DNA of 64,000 nucleotides. It comes from Lonepinella sp051851555. GTDB lineage: Bacteria; Pseudomonadota; Gammaproteobacteria; Enterobacterales; Pasteurellaceae. The position numbers and the translations under genes were made by a program. Shown here one piece after another: positions 28,331 to 37,445 of the stretch (position 1 is its first letter; each line of letters begins with the position of its first letter). The notes beneath the pieces are model-generated. The model made no database searches. It saw only the letters and a list, made by a program, of their open reading frames with translations, and was not told the DNA's origin. The DNA is taken from the NCBI RefSeq assembly GCF_051851555.1, contig NZ_JBPDVH010000008.1, forward strand, positions 55,877-119,876, in the 5' to 3' direction.

Positions 28331-28810
28331 TTATTTTTTCACAGTTTTTAATAATGCCGAAAGAACAGGGGCGGGAACAAATTTCTCCACATTGCCACCA
28401 TGCAAATAAATTTCTCGTACGATAGTCGAAGAAACATAGGCCCATTGCTCACTTGGCGGTAAAAACAGGCTTTCTACGCCGTTAGCCAGCGTTTTATTTA
28501 AATGGGCTAATTGCAATTCATATTCAAAATCCGTGGTACTGCGTACACCTCGAATAATGGCTTGAATAGCCTGTTGTTGCACCACATTGGCCAATAAATC
28601 GGCAAACCCAATCACTCGAACATTCGGCACATGGGCGACGGATTGTTGCGCTAATTGAACACGTTGCTCCAACTCAAATAACGGTTTCTTGGAGGGGCTG
28701 GCAGCCACCGCCACAATAACCTCGGAAAAAAGCACCGCACTTCGCTCAATAATATCCACATGTCCGTTAGTGATTGGATCAAAGGTGCCGGGGTAGATCA
28801 CTCGAGCCAT
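28331..28810 (-). CDS. coaD: phosphopantetheine adenylyltransferase
   Basis: Fourth step of coenzyme A synthesis. 159 residues. Nucleotidyltransferase motifs GTFDPITNGHVDIIER at residues 8-23 and the ISSTxVRE-type YVSSTIVREI near residue 125. Starts one base after the waaA stop, so the pair is co-transcribed; this coaD-waaA linkage is common in gammaproteobacteria. Confidence 0.97.
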   Translation of the reverse strand: MARVIYPGTFDPITNGHVDIIERSAVLFSEVIVAVAASPSKKPLFELEQRVQLAQQSVAHVPNVRVIGFADLLANVVQQQAIQAIIRGVRSTTDFEYELQLAHLNKTLANGVESLFLPPSEQWAYVSSTIVREIYLHGGNVEKFVPAPVLSALLKTVKK

Positions 28811-28811
28811 T

Positions 28812-30122
28812 TTATTTCTCCGTTTGTTGTGTTGCAGTGTCGGATTGCTGTTCTAAATACGGGCGCAATAAGCCAATCAACCGTTTTAAGGCGCCTCGAT
28901 TTTCCACTAACACTTCATAACCCGCCTGACCAAAACGTTGACGTAATTTTGGGGAACGTAAAAATTTACTCACGGCCCGAGCTAATATTTTAGGTTCTGA
29001 CTTCACTTTGAGTACCCCAAGCACATATTCCAATTTTAAAAACACTTCAGGAAAATTAAACACATGCACACCACTAATCACAGGTAATTTAAACGCCAAA
29101 GGTTCGAGCGGATTATGTCCGCCATGTTTAACTAAACTGCCGCCCACAAAAGCCACATCAGATACCCCATACATCAACATCAATTCGCCCATGGTGTCGC
29201 CTAATAAAATTTGAATTTGTGAACTTGGCGCCACTTGATTGCTGCGACGACAATAACGAAAATCATGTTTTTCAATTAGATTAGCCACGGAATTAAAGCG
29301 TTCGGGGTGACGAGGCGCTAAAATCAACAATAAATCAGGGAATTGCTGTAATAAAGTGCGGTGTGCTTGCAGCACAATTTCTTCTTCGCCCTCATGGGTG
29401 CTGCCCGCAATCCAAACGGGTCGTTGACCAATCCAGTCTGTTTGTAATTGCTGAATATTGCTTAATAATGCTTCGGAAATCACTAAATCATATTTAATAT
29501 TGCCCGTTAATTCTAAGCGGCCTCGGTAGCCTAATTCCGTATAACGCTGTCCGCTAATGCTGTCTTGCGGTGCAATCAGGCTAATTTCATTTAACACATT
29601 TTTAATCCGATTCTTTGCCCAAGCATAACGTCTGGCGGAGCGGGCAGATAAGCGTGCATTGGCCACAATAAAGGGAATATGGCGTAATTTGAGTTGATGA
29701 ATTAAGGTTGGCCAAATTTCCGTTTCAATCACAATGCAGGCTTTGGGTTGCACAAACTGAATAAAACGTTTTACCGCACCAGGTAAATCATAGGGTAAAT
29801 AAAAATGGCGTACACTGTCCCCAAAGGCGGCTTTCACTCGAGCGGATCCGGTGGGGGTCACCGTGGTCATGGTAATGGGTAACTGCGGATATTCTGCTTG
29901 AATTTGACGAACCAACGGCGTGGCAGCAATCACCTCGCCCACTGAGGCGGCATGAATCACAATTCCATGCGGACGTGGTTGGCTTGATGGCGCATAAAAT
30001 AACCCGTAGCGTTCCCAAAGACGCTTGCGGTAATTAGGGGATTTGATACTGCGCCCCCACATAAAAAGTAACAGAAACGGTTGCAACACATACATTGCCA
30101 ACGTATAGAGCCAACGGAGCAT
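28812..30122 (-). CDS. waaA: 3-deoxy-D-manno-octulosonic acid transferase
   Basis: Inner-membrane-associated enzyme that moves Kdo from CMP-Kdo to lipid IVA. In Haemophilus the enzyme adds a single Kdo, which KdkA (20978) then phosphorylates. 436 residues, N-terminal membrane anchor, then HAASVGEVIAATPLVR near residue 55, WIAGSTHEGEEE near residue 238 and GGSLVKHGGHNPLEPLAF near residue 325, which are GT30 signatures. Usual partner coaD follows. The WaaE/LgtF-type glycosyltransferase gene, which I recall beside waaA in H. influenzae, is about 20 kb away here (49948). Confidence 0.96.
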   Translation of the reverse strand: MLRWLYTLAMYVLQPFLLLFMWGRSIKSPNYRKRLWERYGLFYAPSSQPRPHGIVIHAASVGEVIAATPLVRQIQAEYPQLPITMTTVTPTGSARVKAAFGDSVRHFYLPYDLPGAVKRFIQFVQPKACIVIETEIWPTLIHQLKLRHIPFIVANARLSARSARRYAWAKNRIKNVLNEISLIAPQDSISGQRYTELGYRGRLELTGNIKYDLVISEALLSNIQQLQTDWIGQRPVWIAGSTHEGEEEIVLQAHRTLLQQFPDLLLILAPRHPERFNSVANLIEKHDFRYCRRSNQVAPSSQIQILLGDTMGELMLMYGVSDVAFVGGSLVKHGGHNPLEPLAFKLPVISGVHVFNFPEVFLKLEYVLGVLKVKSEPKILARAVSKFLRSPKLRQRFGQAGYEVLVENRGALKRLIGLLRPYLEQQSDTATQQTEK

Positions 30123-30196
30123 AAGGTTATGCCTAAAAGTAAACGATTAAATGCCTTATAGTATAGCGATTTTAAGGCAAAATCGGAAGAAAATGT

Positions 30197-31042
30197 TTAC
30201 TCTGGCGTAATCCAAGTCACCTTGTAGCTCCCCGTTCCCTCGGGTACCAAAGTCTTGACCAAATACGGTAAGACGTTTTTCATTTGGCTTTCTAATTGCC
30301 ATGGTGGATTGATGACAATCATGCCACTGGCGGTCATGCCACGTTGATCACTATCGGGACGCACGGCGAGTTCAATTTGTAAAATTTTACGAATGCCAGT
30401 GGCCTCCAATCCTTTAATCATGCGTTTGCTTTGTTGGCGCAACACCACAGGATACCAAATGGCATAAATACCGGTGGCAAAACGTTTATAGCCCTCCACA
30501 ATGGCTTGCACCACCAGATCATAATCTTCTTTTAATTCATAAGGTGGGTCGATTAAGACTAAACCTCGACGTTCTTTAGGCGGTAAGGTCGCTTTCAGTT
30601 GTTGGAAACCATCATCTCGTTTGGTCGCAATATTATCGTCATTTTTGAATGTATTGCGCAATAACGGATAATCAGCGGGGTGTAATTCGGTGAATAATGC
30701 CCGATCTTGTGGGCGTAACATTAAGGCCGCAATAAACGGAGAACCCGCATAATAACGTAATTCTTTGCCACCATAATTGAGTTTTTTAATCAAATTAATA
30801 TAGCGCTGGACTTCTTCAGGCAGCTCTTTTTGTTCCCAAAGTCTGGCAATGCCCTCTAAATATTCAGCGGTTTTTTCCGATTGTTCACTAAATAAACGGT
30901 ATTTCCCCACGCCTGCATGGGTGTCTAAATAATAAAACCCTTTGTCCTTTTGTTGCAGATTTTCAATGATCAACATTTGCACAAGATGTTTGAGAACATC
31001 GGCGTGATTGCCGGCGTGAAAACTATGGCGATAGCTTAACAT
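30197..31042 (-). CDS. rlmJ: 23S rRNA (adenine(2030)-N6)-methyltransferase
   Basis: 281 residues. The ATG at 31042 is used because GAAGGGT precedes it and the family begins MLSYRHSFHAGNHADVLKH; an open frame extends into the tRNA terminator region but is not coding. The N6-adenine methyltransferase motif DPPYE is near residue 164 and the SAM site LDTHAGVGKY near residue 39. Sits directly after the tRNA-Phe/Asn unit with a terminator between. Confidence 0.96.
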   Translation of the reverse strand: MLSYRHSFHAGNHADVLKHLVQMLIIENLQQKDKGFYYLDTHAGVGKYRLFSEQSEKTAEYLEGIARLWEQKELPEEVQRYINLIKKLNYGGKELRYYAGSPFIAALMLRPQDRALFTELHPADYPLLRNTFKNDDNIATKRDDGFQQLKATLPPKERRGLVLIDPPYELKEDYDLVVQAIVEGYKRFATGIYAIWYPVVLRQQSKRMIKGLEATGIRKILQIELAVRPDSDQRGMTASGMIVINPPWQLESQMKNVLPYLVKTLVPEGTGSYKVTWITPE

Positions 31043-31083
31043 GGGATACCCTTCTTGATTTTTAATTTTCGCTAAATAAGCGA

Positions 31084-31116
31084 AAACCCTGATGACTTTT
31101 ACAATCATCAGGGTTT
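31084..31116 (-). terminator. terminator of the tRNA-Phe/tRNA-Asn operon
   Basis: Perfect 12-bp stem AAACCCTGATGA / TCATCAGGGTTT, starting eight bases after the encoded CCA of tRNA-Asn on the minus strand and ending in TTTTCGC. Confidence 0.8.
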
Positions 31117-31123
31117 CTAAATA

Positions 31124-31199
31124 TGGCTCCTCCTGCGGGACTCGAACCTGCGACATATGGATTAACAGTCCACCGTTCTACCGACTGAACTAAGGAGGA
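31124..31199 (-). tRNA. tRNA-Asn (GUU)
   Basis: 76 nt including an encoded CCA end. Acceptor stem TCCTCCT / AGGAGGA, anticodon loop GACTGTTAATC with anticodon GTT, T-loop GGTTCGAGTCC. It is second in a two-tRNA transcript after tRNA-Phe, four bases away. Confidence 0.97.
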
Positions 31200-31204
31200 A
31201 AAGA

Positions 31205-31280
31205 TGGTGCCTCGAGGCGGAATCGAACCACCGACACGGGGATTTTCAATCCCCTGCTCTACCGACTGAGCTATCGAGGC
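31205..31280 (-). tRNA. tRNA-Phe (GAA)
   Basis: 76 nt including an encoded CCA end. Acceptor stem GCCTCGA / TCGAGGC, anticodon loop GATTGAAAATC with anticodon GAA, T-loop GGTTCGATTCC. First gene of the tRNA pair. Confidence 0.97.
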
Positions 31281-31308
31281 GTAACGCTTATGCGTCAACA
31301 CGGGGCGT

Positions 31309-31337
31309 ATTAAACCGTATTTAGGCCTTTCGGTCAA
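31309..31337 (-). promoter_or_regulatory. stable-RNA promoter for tRNA-Phe/Asn
   Basis: On the minus strand, TTGACC (31337-31332), a 17-base spacer, then TTTAAT (31314-31309). A GC-rich discriminator ACGCCCCG follows directly, a hallmark of promoters under stringent control. Predicted start is near 31302, about 20 bases before the tRNA. Confidence 0.65.
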
Positions 31338-31401
31338 CTGTTATTTTACAAAAAAATCTAAATTTTATCTGTTTGCTTGTTTAATATGCAAAAATGGTTA
31401 G

Positions 31402-31426
31402 AAAAAACCCCGCACTTCGTACGGGG
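31402..31426 (-). terminator. rho-independent terminator of mltC
   Basis: CCCCG / CGGGG stem extended by G-U and A-T pairs on the minus strand around a GAA loop (31408-31426), followed by TTTTTTC. Seven bases after the mltC stop. Confidence 0.8.
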
Positions 31427-31432
31427 CTAAGA

Positions 31433-32515
31433 TTATTTCACACGGCGGTAACTTTGTTGTGCTTTATCCACTTTCAACAAGTAATTACGTGCTTGTGATG
31501 ATGGATGTGCCGTGGTGAGAATACGGTAGACCTGTTCCGGTTGCAGACGGTTAATTTGGTAAATCGCCTCGTCTTTATCACGACTAAACACTCGCAACAC
31601 GGCACCTGCGCCACTGTTATAAGCAGAAATCATGGCATAACGCATGGAAGTTGGGTTTTGAATACCCGCAAGATATTCATTCTTCAACAACCACAAGTAA
31701 GCCGTACCCGCATCAATGTTTTTCGCCGGGTCGAATAAATAACTTTTATTTGGTTGACCTGACAAGCCTTTCATTTTGAAAATATCACGTCCCGCCGTAT
31801 GTGGCACCACTTGCATTAAGCCTAACGCATTAGCATAGCTGATCGCATAAGGGTTAAAACTGGATTCCGTTTGCATAATCCCCAAAATCAGACTTTCATC
31901 AATGCCATATTGACGTGAGGATTTACGGATAAAGGACATGTAAGCTCTCGCCCGCACATTAACGTGGTTAGCAATCATTTGAATGCTGACAAATTGCACC
32001 GCACGGCCGTTGCTTAATTTGCGTTTTTGCAGTTTATTTTGAATCAAGTAAGTCGCAAAATTGTTCGCTGTGTTCAGGTCTTTAATCGGTTGACCGAAAT
32101 TATTCACGACCTGTCCTACCAAGAACGGGCGAGTACTGATCGGCGTATCGCCCGAGGCAAATAAGTCAATTCCTTTCGCATCAGATCCCATCAGCAACGT
32201 ATGCACAATGGCGTTATGCAAACGATTTAAATCAGACAAGGTTTCAATATTAATTTGCCCCTCATCAAAGCTAATATGGCTACGGGTATAATAACTGTCC
32301 GTATATTTCACATAGTCTTTACGACTGGCCACCAGTAACTCTTTCACGCCCCAAATTTGGTCGATATTTTGCGAAAACTGGCCCGTTAATAAATCCAACC
32401 CATGGGTATCTTTCGCCAAGGTTTCGTCATAGCTACGTTCTTTACTTGAGGAACAGGCATACAAAAAGGGAATAAGCGCCAACACGGCTAATTTTTTTAA
32501 GGAAATCTTCATCAT
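31433..32515 (-). CDS. mltC: membrane-bound lytic murein transglycosylase C
   Basis: Outer-membrane lipoprotein that cleaves peptidoglycan with 1,6-anhydro ring formation. Lipobox FLYAC with the lipidated Cys near residue 21. The SLT catalytic domain has the glutamate in QTESSFNPYAIS near residue 215, then ANALGLMQVVPHTAGRD, and AYNSGAGAV near residue 297. 360 residues is normal. It ends the mutY-yggX-mltC operon, an order shared with E. coli. The start could be the second Met. Confidence 0.96.
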   Translation of the reverse strand: MMKISLKKLAVLALIPFLYACSSSKERSYDETLAKDTHGLDLLTGQFSQNIDQIWGVKELLVASRKDYVKYTDSYYTRSHISFDEGQINIETLSDLNRLHNAIVHTLLMGSDAKGIDLFASGDTPISTRPFLVGQVVNNFGQPIKDLNTANNFATYLIQNKLQKRKLSNGRAVQFVSIQMIANHVNVRARAYMSFIRKSSRQYGIDESLILGIMQTESSFNPYAISYANALGLMQVVPHTAGRDIFKMKGLSGQPNKSYLFDPAKNIDAGTAYLWLLKNEYLAGIQNPTSMRYAMISAYNSGAGAVLRVFSRDKDEAIYQINRLQPEQVYRILTTAHPSSQARNYLLKVDKAQQSYRRVK

Positions 32516-32522
32516 AATTCAT

Positions 32523-32795
32523 TTATTCAGCTTGTGGAACATAGCCTTCAATATGCACCTCTTTGCCCTCAAACAAAAAATTCACCATTTCTTGCTCTAG
32601 CAGTTGACGATGCTCGGCGTTCATCATATTTAATTTTTTCTCATTGACGAGCATGGTTTGCTTTTTCATCCATTCGCCCCATGCTTGCTTGCTAATGTTG
32701 TCAAAAATACGTTTCCCCAATTCCCCAGGGTAAAGCTGGAAATCTAAGCCCTCGGCTTGTTGGTTTAAATAAGCACAAAATACTGTTCTAGCCAT
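32523..32795 (-). CDS. yggX: Fe(2+)-trafficking / oxidative damage protection protein YggX
   Basis: 90 residues. N-terminus MARTVFCAYL holds the conserved Cys7; QLYPGELGKRIFDNIS and AWGEWMKKQTMLVNE are family segments. Linked to iron-sulfur cluster protection, fitting its place beside mutY, which encodes an iron-sulfur glycosylase. The start overlaps the mutY stop by one base. Confidence 0.96.
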   Translation of the reverse strand: MARTVFCAYLNQQAEGLDFQLYPGELGKRIFDNISKQAWGEWMKKQTMLVNEKKLNMMNAEHRQLLEQEMVNFLFEGKEVHIEGYVPQAE

Positions 32796-33910
32796 TATAA
32801 TTTTCTCTTATGAAATTCGGTTAATAAATTTTTGACTGGCGTAGCAAGTCCAATTTGATCGGGATTGGTCGGATCATACCAATATTTCCCCCGACTGGAT
32901 AGAGAAGATTGATATTCTTCCTGACTTTCTGCTATTTTTTTCCAATCTGTGCGATCTTCGTCACATTTTTTGTCCTGAAGTTCCGCATAAATTGGATAAA
33001 TATCTAAATGAAAATGGCTAAAGGTATGTCGAAATGCCGTCCATTCTTGATATTGTGTAATCCCCCGCTTGTGTAAATAACCTAATAAATCGTCTTTCGT
33101 CGCAAATTGTGGAAAGCAATATAGCCCACCCCACAGGCCTGAAAGTTCTCGAGGTTCTAATAATACCTTGCCTTGGTCAGCCAAAATTAAAAAATAACTG
33201 GTTCGTTCTGGCAAGGCTTTTTTCGGTTTTTTATTGGGATAATCTCGCCAAGAATCTGTTAAATTTGCACCGCACTTTTGGCTAATTGGACACAAATCAC
33301 ACTTCGGTTTTGAACGAGTACAAACCATTGCTCCCAAATCCATCATGGCTTGATTAAAATCCGCCCCCTGATCTTGTGGCGTCACTTGTTCGCTTAACGT
33401 CCACAATTTATCTTCCACTTTCTTATCACCAGCCCAGCCCTCAACAAGAAAAAAGCGAGATAAAACACGTTTTACATTGCCATCTAAAATCGCATAGGGC
33501 TGATTCAAAACGGAAGATAAAACCGCTCCCGCCGTACTTCGCCCAATCCCTGACAAGGCCAACACGTGCGCAAATTGGGTAGGGAATTCCCCCTGATATT
33601 CATCACGAATCTGCTGTGCCGCCTTGTGTAAATTTCTAGCTCTGGCGTAATAGCCTAAGCCTGTCCACAAATGCAACACTTCATCAAGAGGCGCATTAGC
33701 CAGTGCGGTAATGGTGGGGAACGTTTTGATAAACCGCTCAAAATAAGGGATGACCGTTGCCACTTGGGTTTGTTGCAACATCACTTCCGACAACCACACG
33801 CCGTAGAGCGTTTTATCCTGCTGCCAAGGCAAATGCTTACGCCCAAATCGGTGATACCAATTCAGTACAGCTTGCGCAAAAGGGGCGGTGGAACAAGATT
33901 GTGCGGTCAT
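32795..33910 (-). CDS. mutY: A/G-specific adenine DNA glycosylase
   Basis: Removes adenine mispaired with 8-oxoguanine. 371 residues. Helix-hairpin-helix-GPD segment LSGIGRSTAGAVLS near residue 123 with catalytic Asp in AILDGNVKRVLSR. Iron-sulfur ligands C-x6-C-x2-C-x5-C seen as CTRSKPKCDLCPISQKC near residue 200. The C-terminal Nudix-like domain (ELSGLWGGLYCFPQF) reads 8-oxoG. First gene of mutY-yggX-mltC. Confidence 0.97.
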   Translation of the reverse strand: MTAQSCSTAPFAQAVLNWYHRFGRKHLPWQQDKTLYGVWLSEVMLQQTQVATVIPYFERFIKTFPTITALANAPLDEVLHLWTGLGYYARARNLHKAAQQIRDEYQGEFPTQFAHVLALSGIGRSTAGAVLSSVLNQPYAILDGNVKRVLSRFFLVEGWAGDKKVEDKLWTLSEQVTPQDQGADFNQAMMDLGAMVCTRSKPKCDLCPISQKCGANLTDSWRDYPNKKPKKALPERTSYFLILADQGKVLLEPRELSGLWGGLYCFPQFATKDDLLGYLHKRGITQYQEWTAFRHTFSHFHLDIYPIYAELQDKKCDEDRTDWKKIAESQEEYQSSLSSRGKYWYDPTNPDQIGLATPVKNLLTEFHKRKL

Positions 33911-34042
33911 ACTCGTTTAAAGTGCGGTAAAAAAAGAGCGGAGATTTTAACATAAATCTGTCACCCTGTTGATTAAAAATTTTACTACACTTTTAAGATG
34001 AAAAGCCTAAAATAAGGAATAATCCGCAATACAACCCTTTTT

Positions 34043-35230
34043 ATGACAATGATAAAATCAAACCGAGCCCCAAGTTTATTATTAAAACTCACCATTATGA
34101 TGATCGGTGGTTTTGCCTTTTTGCAAGTGTATTCTATTCAAGCCATTTTGCCCGTCTTAATGGAACACTTTGCAGCGACTCATGTACAAGCGGGATTAAC
34201 CGTTGGCGTGACCGTCATGGCGGTAGCCATCATGTCGCCTTTTATGGGCATGTTTTCCGATGCGGTGGGACGAAAAAGCCTGATTGTTATTTGCATGTTA
34301 TTGATCGTCATTCCCACTGCGTTACTCAGTATCAGCGAAAGTATCTCACAGATTAAATTATGGCGGTTTTTACAAGGCCTATTTGTACCAGGCATTACCG
34401 TGGTCACCATCGCTTATATCAGCGAAGAATTTCCCGATAAATTAGCCGCCATGCTGTCCTTATATGTGTCAGGCACCGTGTTAGGTGGTTTTTCAGGACG
34501 GTTTCTCACCGGTTATTTACACAGCTTAGTGGGATGGCAAACGGGCTATTTGATTTTTGCAGGCTTAATGTTAATTGGGGTCATCTGGGCTGCGCTCGTC
34601 TTGCCTGCCTCGAAAAATTTTGTGGTCAGTGGTAACTTTCGGGCATCATTAAATATTCTACGCCAACACAGCCAAAACCCTCATGTACTCACCGCTTGCG
34701 CATTGGGTGCCTGCGTGTTGTTTAGCCTCGTGAGTATTTTTACCTTTATCAACCTCCGCCTCGCCGCCGCCCCTTATGAACTCAGTTCCGCCAATTTGGC
34801 GAATCTGTTTACGGTGTATTTAATTGGCATGCTAATTACCCCATTGACCGCTAAATTGATTTATAAAGTGGGCATTGCCAACAGTTTATTCTTCGCCATT
34901 ATCAGCTCTATCTGTGGCGCCTTGATCACCCTATGCTCTCCTTTATGGCTAATTATTGTAGGCTTGGTCATTATGTCTTCTGGCGTATTTATCAGCCAAG
35001 CCACCACCATTAGCCATATCTCGCAACATGTCAACCAAGGACGTTCATTGGCCTCTGGACTGTATTATATGTGTTATTACACGGGCGGGAGCATTGGTGC
35101 TTGGATCTGTGGGATCAGCTATACCCATTTCGGTTGGTCTGGTGTGGTATCAACGGTGATTTTATTGCAACTCATGGCATTAGGCATTGTGTTTTTTGGG
35201 ATTAAAATGGCCAAGCCAGTGACCAAATAA
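34043..35230 (+). CDS. MFS transporter, YnfM/AraJ-like drug:proton antiporter type
   Basis: 395-residue inner-membrane protein with twelve predicted helices. Shares with E. coli YnfM (from memory) the motif-A loop SDAVGRKSL near residue 72 and AYISEEFPDKLAAMLSLYVSG near residue 127. Substrate unknown; relatives are assigned to arabinose or multidrug efflux on weak grounds. No convincing ribosome site is seen before the ATG at 34043, and 34049 is an alternative. It stands between mutY and trmB, which are direct neighbours in E. coli, so it appears to be an insertion into a conserved divergent pair. Confidence 0.85.
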   Translation: MTMIKSNRAPSLLLKLTIMMIGGFAFLQVYSIQAILPVLMEHFAATHVQAGLTVGVTVMAVAIMSPFMGMFSDAVGRKSLIVICMLLIVIPTALLSISESISQIKLWRFLQGLFVPGITVVTIAYISEEFPDKLAAMLSLYVSGTVLGGFSGRFLTGYLHSLVGWQTGYLIFAGLMLIGVIWAALVLPASKNFVVSGNFRASLNILRQHSQNPHVLTACALGACVLFSLVSIFTFINLRLAAAPYELSSANLANLFTVYLIGMLITPLTAKLIYKVGIANSLFFAIISSICGALITLCSPLWLIIVGLVIMSSGVFISQATTISHISQHVNQGRSLASGLYYMCYYTGGSIGAWICGISYTHFGWSGVVSTVILLQLMALGIVFFGIKMAKPVTK

Positions 35231-35300
35231 AAACCAAGAAAATTTGCACCGCACTTTTAAATCCGTATAATTGCCCCAAATTTATTTTCAATAACATACC

Positions 35301-36059
35301 ATGACAGAACAGAAAAACACCTTTGCCGATCAAAAACGTAAAACCGTAGAAACCGCTGAATTTACTGAAGACGGACGCTATAAACGCAAAGTGCGGAGCT
35401 TTGTGTTACGCACCGGCCGATTAAGCGAATATCAACGCCAAATGATGAACGATAACTGGGCCAATTATGGCTTGGATTATCAAGAAACGCCCTTTGATTT
35501 TGCTAAAATTTATGGCAATAATCATCCCGTGGTGCTAGAAATCGGCTTTGGCATGGGGAAATCTTTAGTGGAAATGGCCGCTCAAAATCCCGATAAAAAT
35601 TACCTTGGCATTGAAGTTCACACCCCAGGTGTGGGTGCTTGTTTGGCTTATGCTTTAGAAAAAGGCGTGAAAAATTTACGTGTCATGTGTCATGATGCTA
35701 CGGAAATTTTGCGTGATTGCATTGCGGAAAATTCACTGGGCGGATTACAACTCTTTTTCCCTGATCCTTGGCAAAAGGCGAAACACCATAAACGTCGTAT
35801 TGTTCAACCCGCTTTTGTAGAAACCGTGGCAACCAAATTACACCGCGGTGGCTTTATTCATTTTGCCACTGACTGGGAAAATTATGCCGAACACATGCTA
35901 GATGTGTTACAATCCGTGCAAAGTGCGGTGGGAATTCGTAATATTTCGGCAACGAATGATTATATTGAACGCCCCGATTTCCGCCCATTAACGAAATTTG
36001 AACAGCGTGGTCATAAACTTGGCCACGGTGTTTGGGATTTATATTTTATTAAAGAGTAA
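35301..36059 (+). CDS. trmB: tRNA (guanine-N7-)-methyltransferase
   Basis: Methylates G46 in the variable loop of tRNAs. 252 residues. SAM-binding EIGFGMGKSL near residue 73, catalytic-side FFPDPWQKAKHHKRR near residue 153, and LTKFEQRGHKLGHGVWDL at the end are all TrmB signatures. Followed 35 bases later by yggL, as in E. coli. Confidence 0.97.
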   Translation: MTEQKNTFADQKRKTVETAEFTEDGRYKRKVRSFVLRTGRLSEYQRQMMNDNWANYGLDYQETPFDFAKIYGNNHPVVLEIGFGMGKSLVEMAAQNPDKNYLGIEVHTPGVGACLAYALEKGVKNLRVMCHDATEILRDCIAENSLGGLQLFFPDPWQKAKHHKRRIVQPAFVETVATKLHRGGFIHFATDWENYAEHMLDVLQSVQSAVGIRNISATNDYIERPDFRPLTKFEQRGHKLGHGVWDLYFIKE

Positions 36060-36094
36060 GAGCTAAACAGGCTCGCATAGCATAGGAGAAAAAT

Positions 36095-36433
36095 ATGGCT
36101 ATTCAACGTAACGCACGTCAGCGTAAAAAAATGCACTTAGCAGAATTCCAAGAATTAGGCTTTTTAGTCAACTGGCAATTTGCTGAGGGAACCGCTATTG
36201 AGAAAGTGGATGAAATCGTTGATCGTTTTATTCGTGAAGTGATTCAAGCCAATGGTTTAGCTTATGAGGGCAGTGGCTATTTACATTGGGAAGGGCTAGT
36301 TTGTTTAGAAAAAATCGGAAAATGTGATGAAAATCACCGCACTTTAGTCAAAAACTGGCTAGAAAGCAACGGTTTACAACAAGTGGAAATCAGTGAATTA
36401 TTTGATATTTGGTGGGAATTTCCAACCAAATAA
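36095..36433 (+). CDS. yggL: YggL family protein (DUF469), 50S-associated
   Basis: 112-residue protein beginning with a basic segment (RNARQRKKMHLAEFQELGF) that fits ribosome or RNA contact. Conserved WQFAEG and DEIVDRFIREVIQANGL follow. E. coli YggL has been reported to associate with the large ribosomal subunit; the molecular role is not settled. An AGGAGA ribosome site precedes the ATG. Confidence 0.92.
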   Translation: MAIQRNARQRKKMHLAEFQELGFLVNWQFAEGTAIEKVDEIVDRFIREVIQANGLAYEGSGYLHWEGLVCLEKIGKCDENHRTLVKNWLESNGLQQVEISELFDIWWEFPTK

Positions 36434-36455
36434 GCATGAAAAAAAGCGATAACTA

Positions 36456-36484
36456 AAATAGGGCCAAACAAGCCCTATTTTTTG
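36456..36484 (+). terminator. rho-independent terminator of trmB-yggL
   Basis: AAATAGGGC / GCCCTATTT stem (36456-36464 with 36472-36480), loop of seven, ending in TTTTTTTG. A-rich on the other side, so it may also stop the convergent gene. Confidence 0.85.
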
Positions 36485-36485
36485 T

Positions 36486-37445
36486 TTAAAACACCGCCTC
36501 TAAACGTAAGAAGAGATTCACAAAGTGAGTACGTTCTGCCTTACGGTCATTATAATATTGCGCCTCGGGTTTGAGGAAAACCCATTGTTTATAAATAGGT
36601 TGACGCCAGCTAATAAACGGTCCATAAACGGTTAAATCGGCTTTTTTATGTATTATCGGGCCACCGGTAAAAATACCATAATTGAGTTCCCGATTGCCAC
36701 TAAAACGATGTTGGCAGTATATACTGTTTCCCCAATAGGTTTCTTCATCGTTATCATGTGTGTATTCAAGGAAAAGGCTGCTGATATTAGAGATTTGCGC
36801 ACTTTCATGATGTTTCACATCAAAGTTGGAACGTAAAAAATGTTTACTATTAATACCATAACGGTAAATTTGTTCCAGTCTTGAACTCAGGGTTTCTGTC
36901 CAGTTCCAATCTTTCCCCACTTTGGCACGTAAGAAAATATCCGCCCCATGACGAATCCCCAAATCAAGATCAGTATCAATGCCGCCCCAGTTTTTCAGCT
37001 CTTTTGAAAAACGTAACGCCACCGATGCGTTATCATTACGACTGGATTTGCGATCTAATTTTTTAGTTTGTAGTGGATCTTTACGTTCAGGGTTGACCGA
37101 ATCATCCATGGTATTATCAATAGATTCATCCCCAAACACCAAACTCCAACGGCGTTTTAAAGTGGGCAATTTAATTTTCCCCCGAATCCGTGGCTTAATG
37201 CTGTAACCATCGTAACGGTTCCAACGATTATCCAACATCAAACGCAAGGTTGCACTGGACGGGTTATTGGGATCGGTTTCACCAAACCAACTGTCGATAT
37301 CATTCGACCATTCCTTTAAATATTGTCTAACGGTTTTATGTGAACTGTCTGCCCAGTTTTCGTCGTTATTTTCTGCTGCCCAAGATTGCCCTGTCAGACC
37401 GAGTAACAGTAAAGGCATTGCGTAATAATAGCTTTTTTTTGTCAT
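36486..37445 (-). CDS. putative outer-membrane beta-barrel protein of unknown function
   Basis: 319 residues. A signal peptide at 1-23 (cleavage after SWA) is followed by a charged N-terminal stretch (residues 25-60). The rest is built of alternating polar/aromatic strands typical of a 10-12-strand barrel, ending LFLRLEAVF with terminal Phe, the outer-membrane assembly signal. No specific family is recognised. It may be a conserved Pasteurellaceae outer-membrane protein. It is divergent from corA across a 410-base gap and convergent with yggL. TamA/TamB or Bam would insert it (inference). Confidence 0.75.
   Translation of the reverse strand: MTKKSYYYAMPLLLLGLTGQSWAAENNDENWADSSHKTVRQYLKEWSNDIDSWFGETDPNNPSSATLRLMLDNRWNRYDGYSIKPRIRGKIKLPTLKRRWSLVFGDESIDNTMDDSVNPERKDPLQTKKLDRKSSRNDNASVALRFSKELKNWGGIDTDLDLGIRHGADIFLRAKVGKDWNWTETLSSRLEQIYRYGINSKHFLRSNFDVKHHESAQISNISSLFLEYTHDNDEETYWGNSIYCQHRFSGNRELNYGIFTGGPIIHKKADLTVYGPFISWRQPIYKQWVFLKPEAQYYNDRKAERTHFVNLFLRLEAVF

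Noticed and set aside
31062..31337. Open frame of 91 codons on the minus strand across both tRNA genes
   Set aside because: It reads straight through tRNA-Phe and tRNA-Asn; its peptide is the usual by-product of tRNA sequence.
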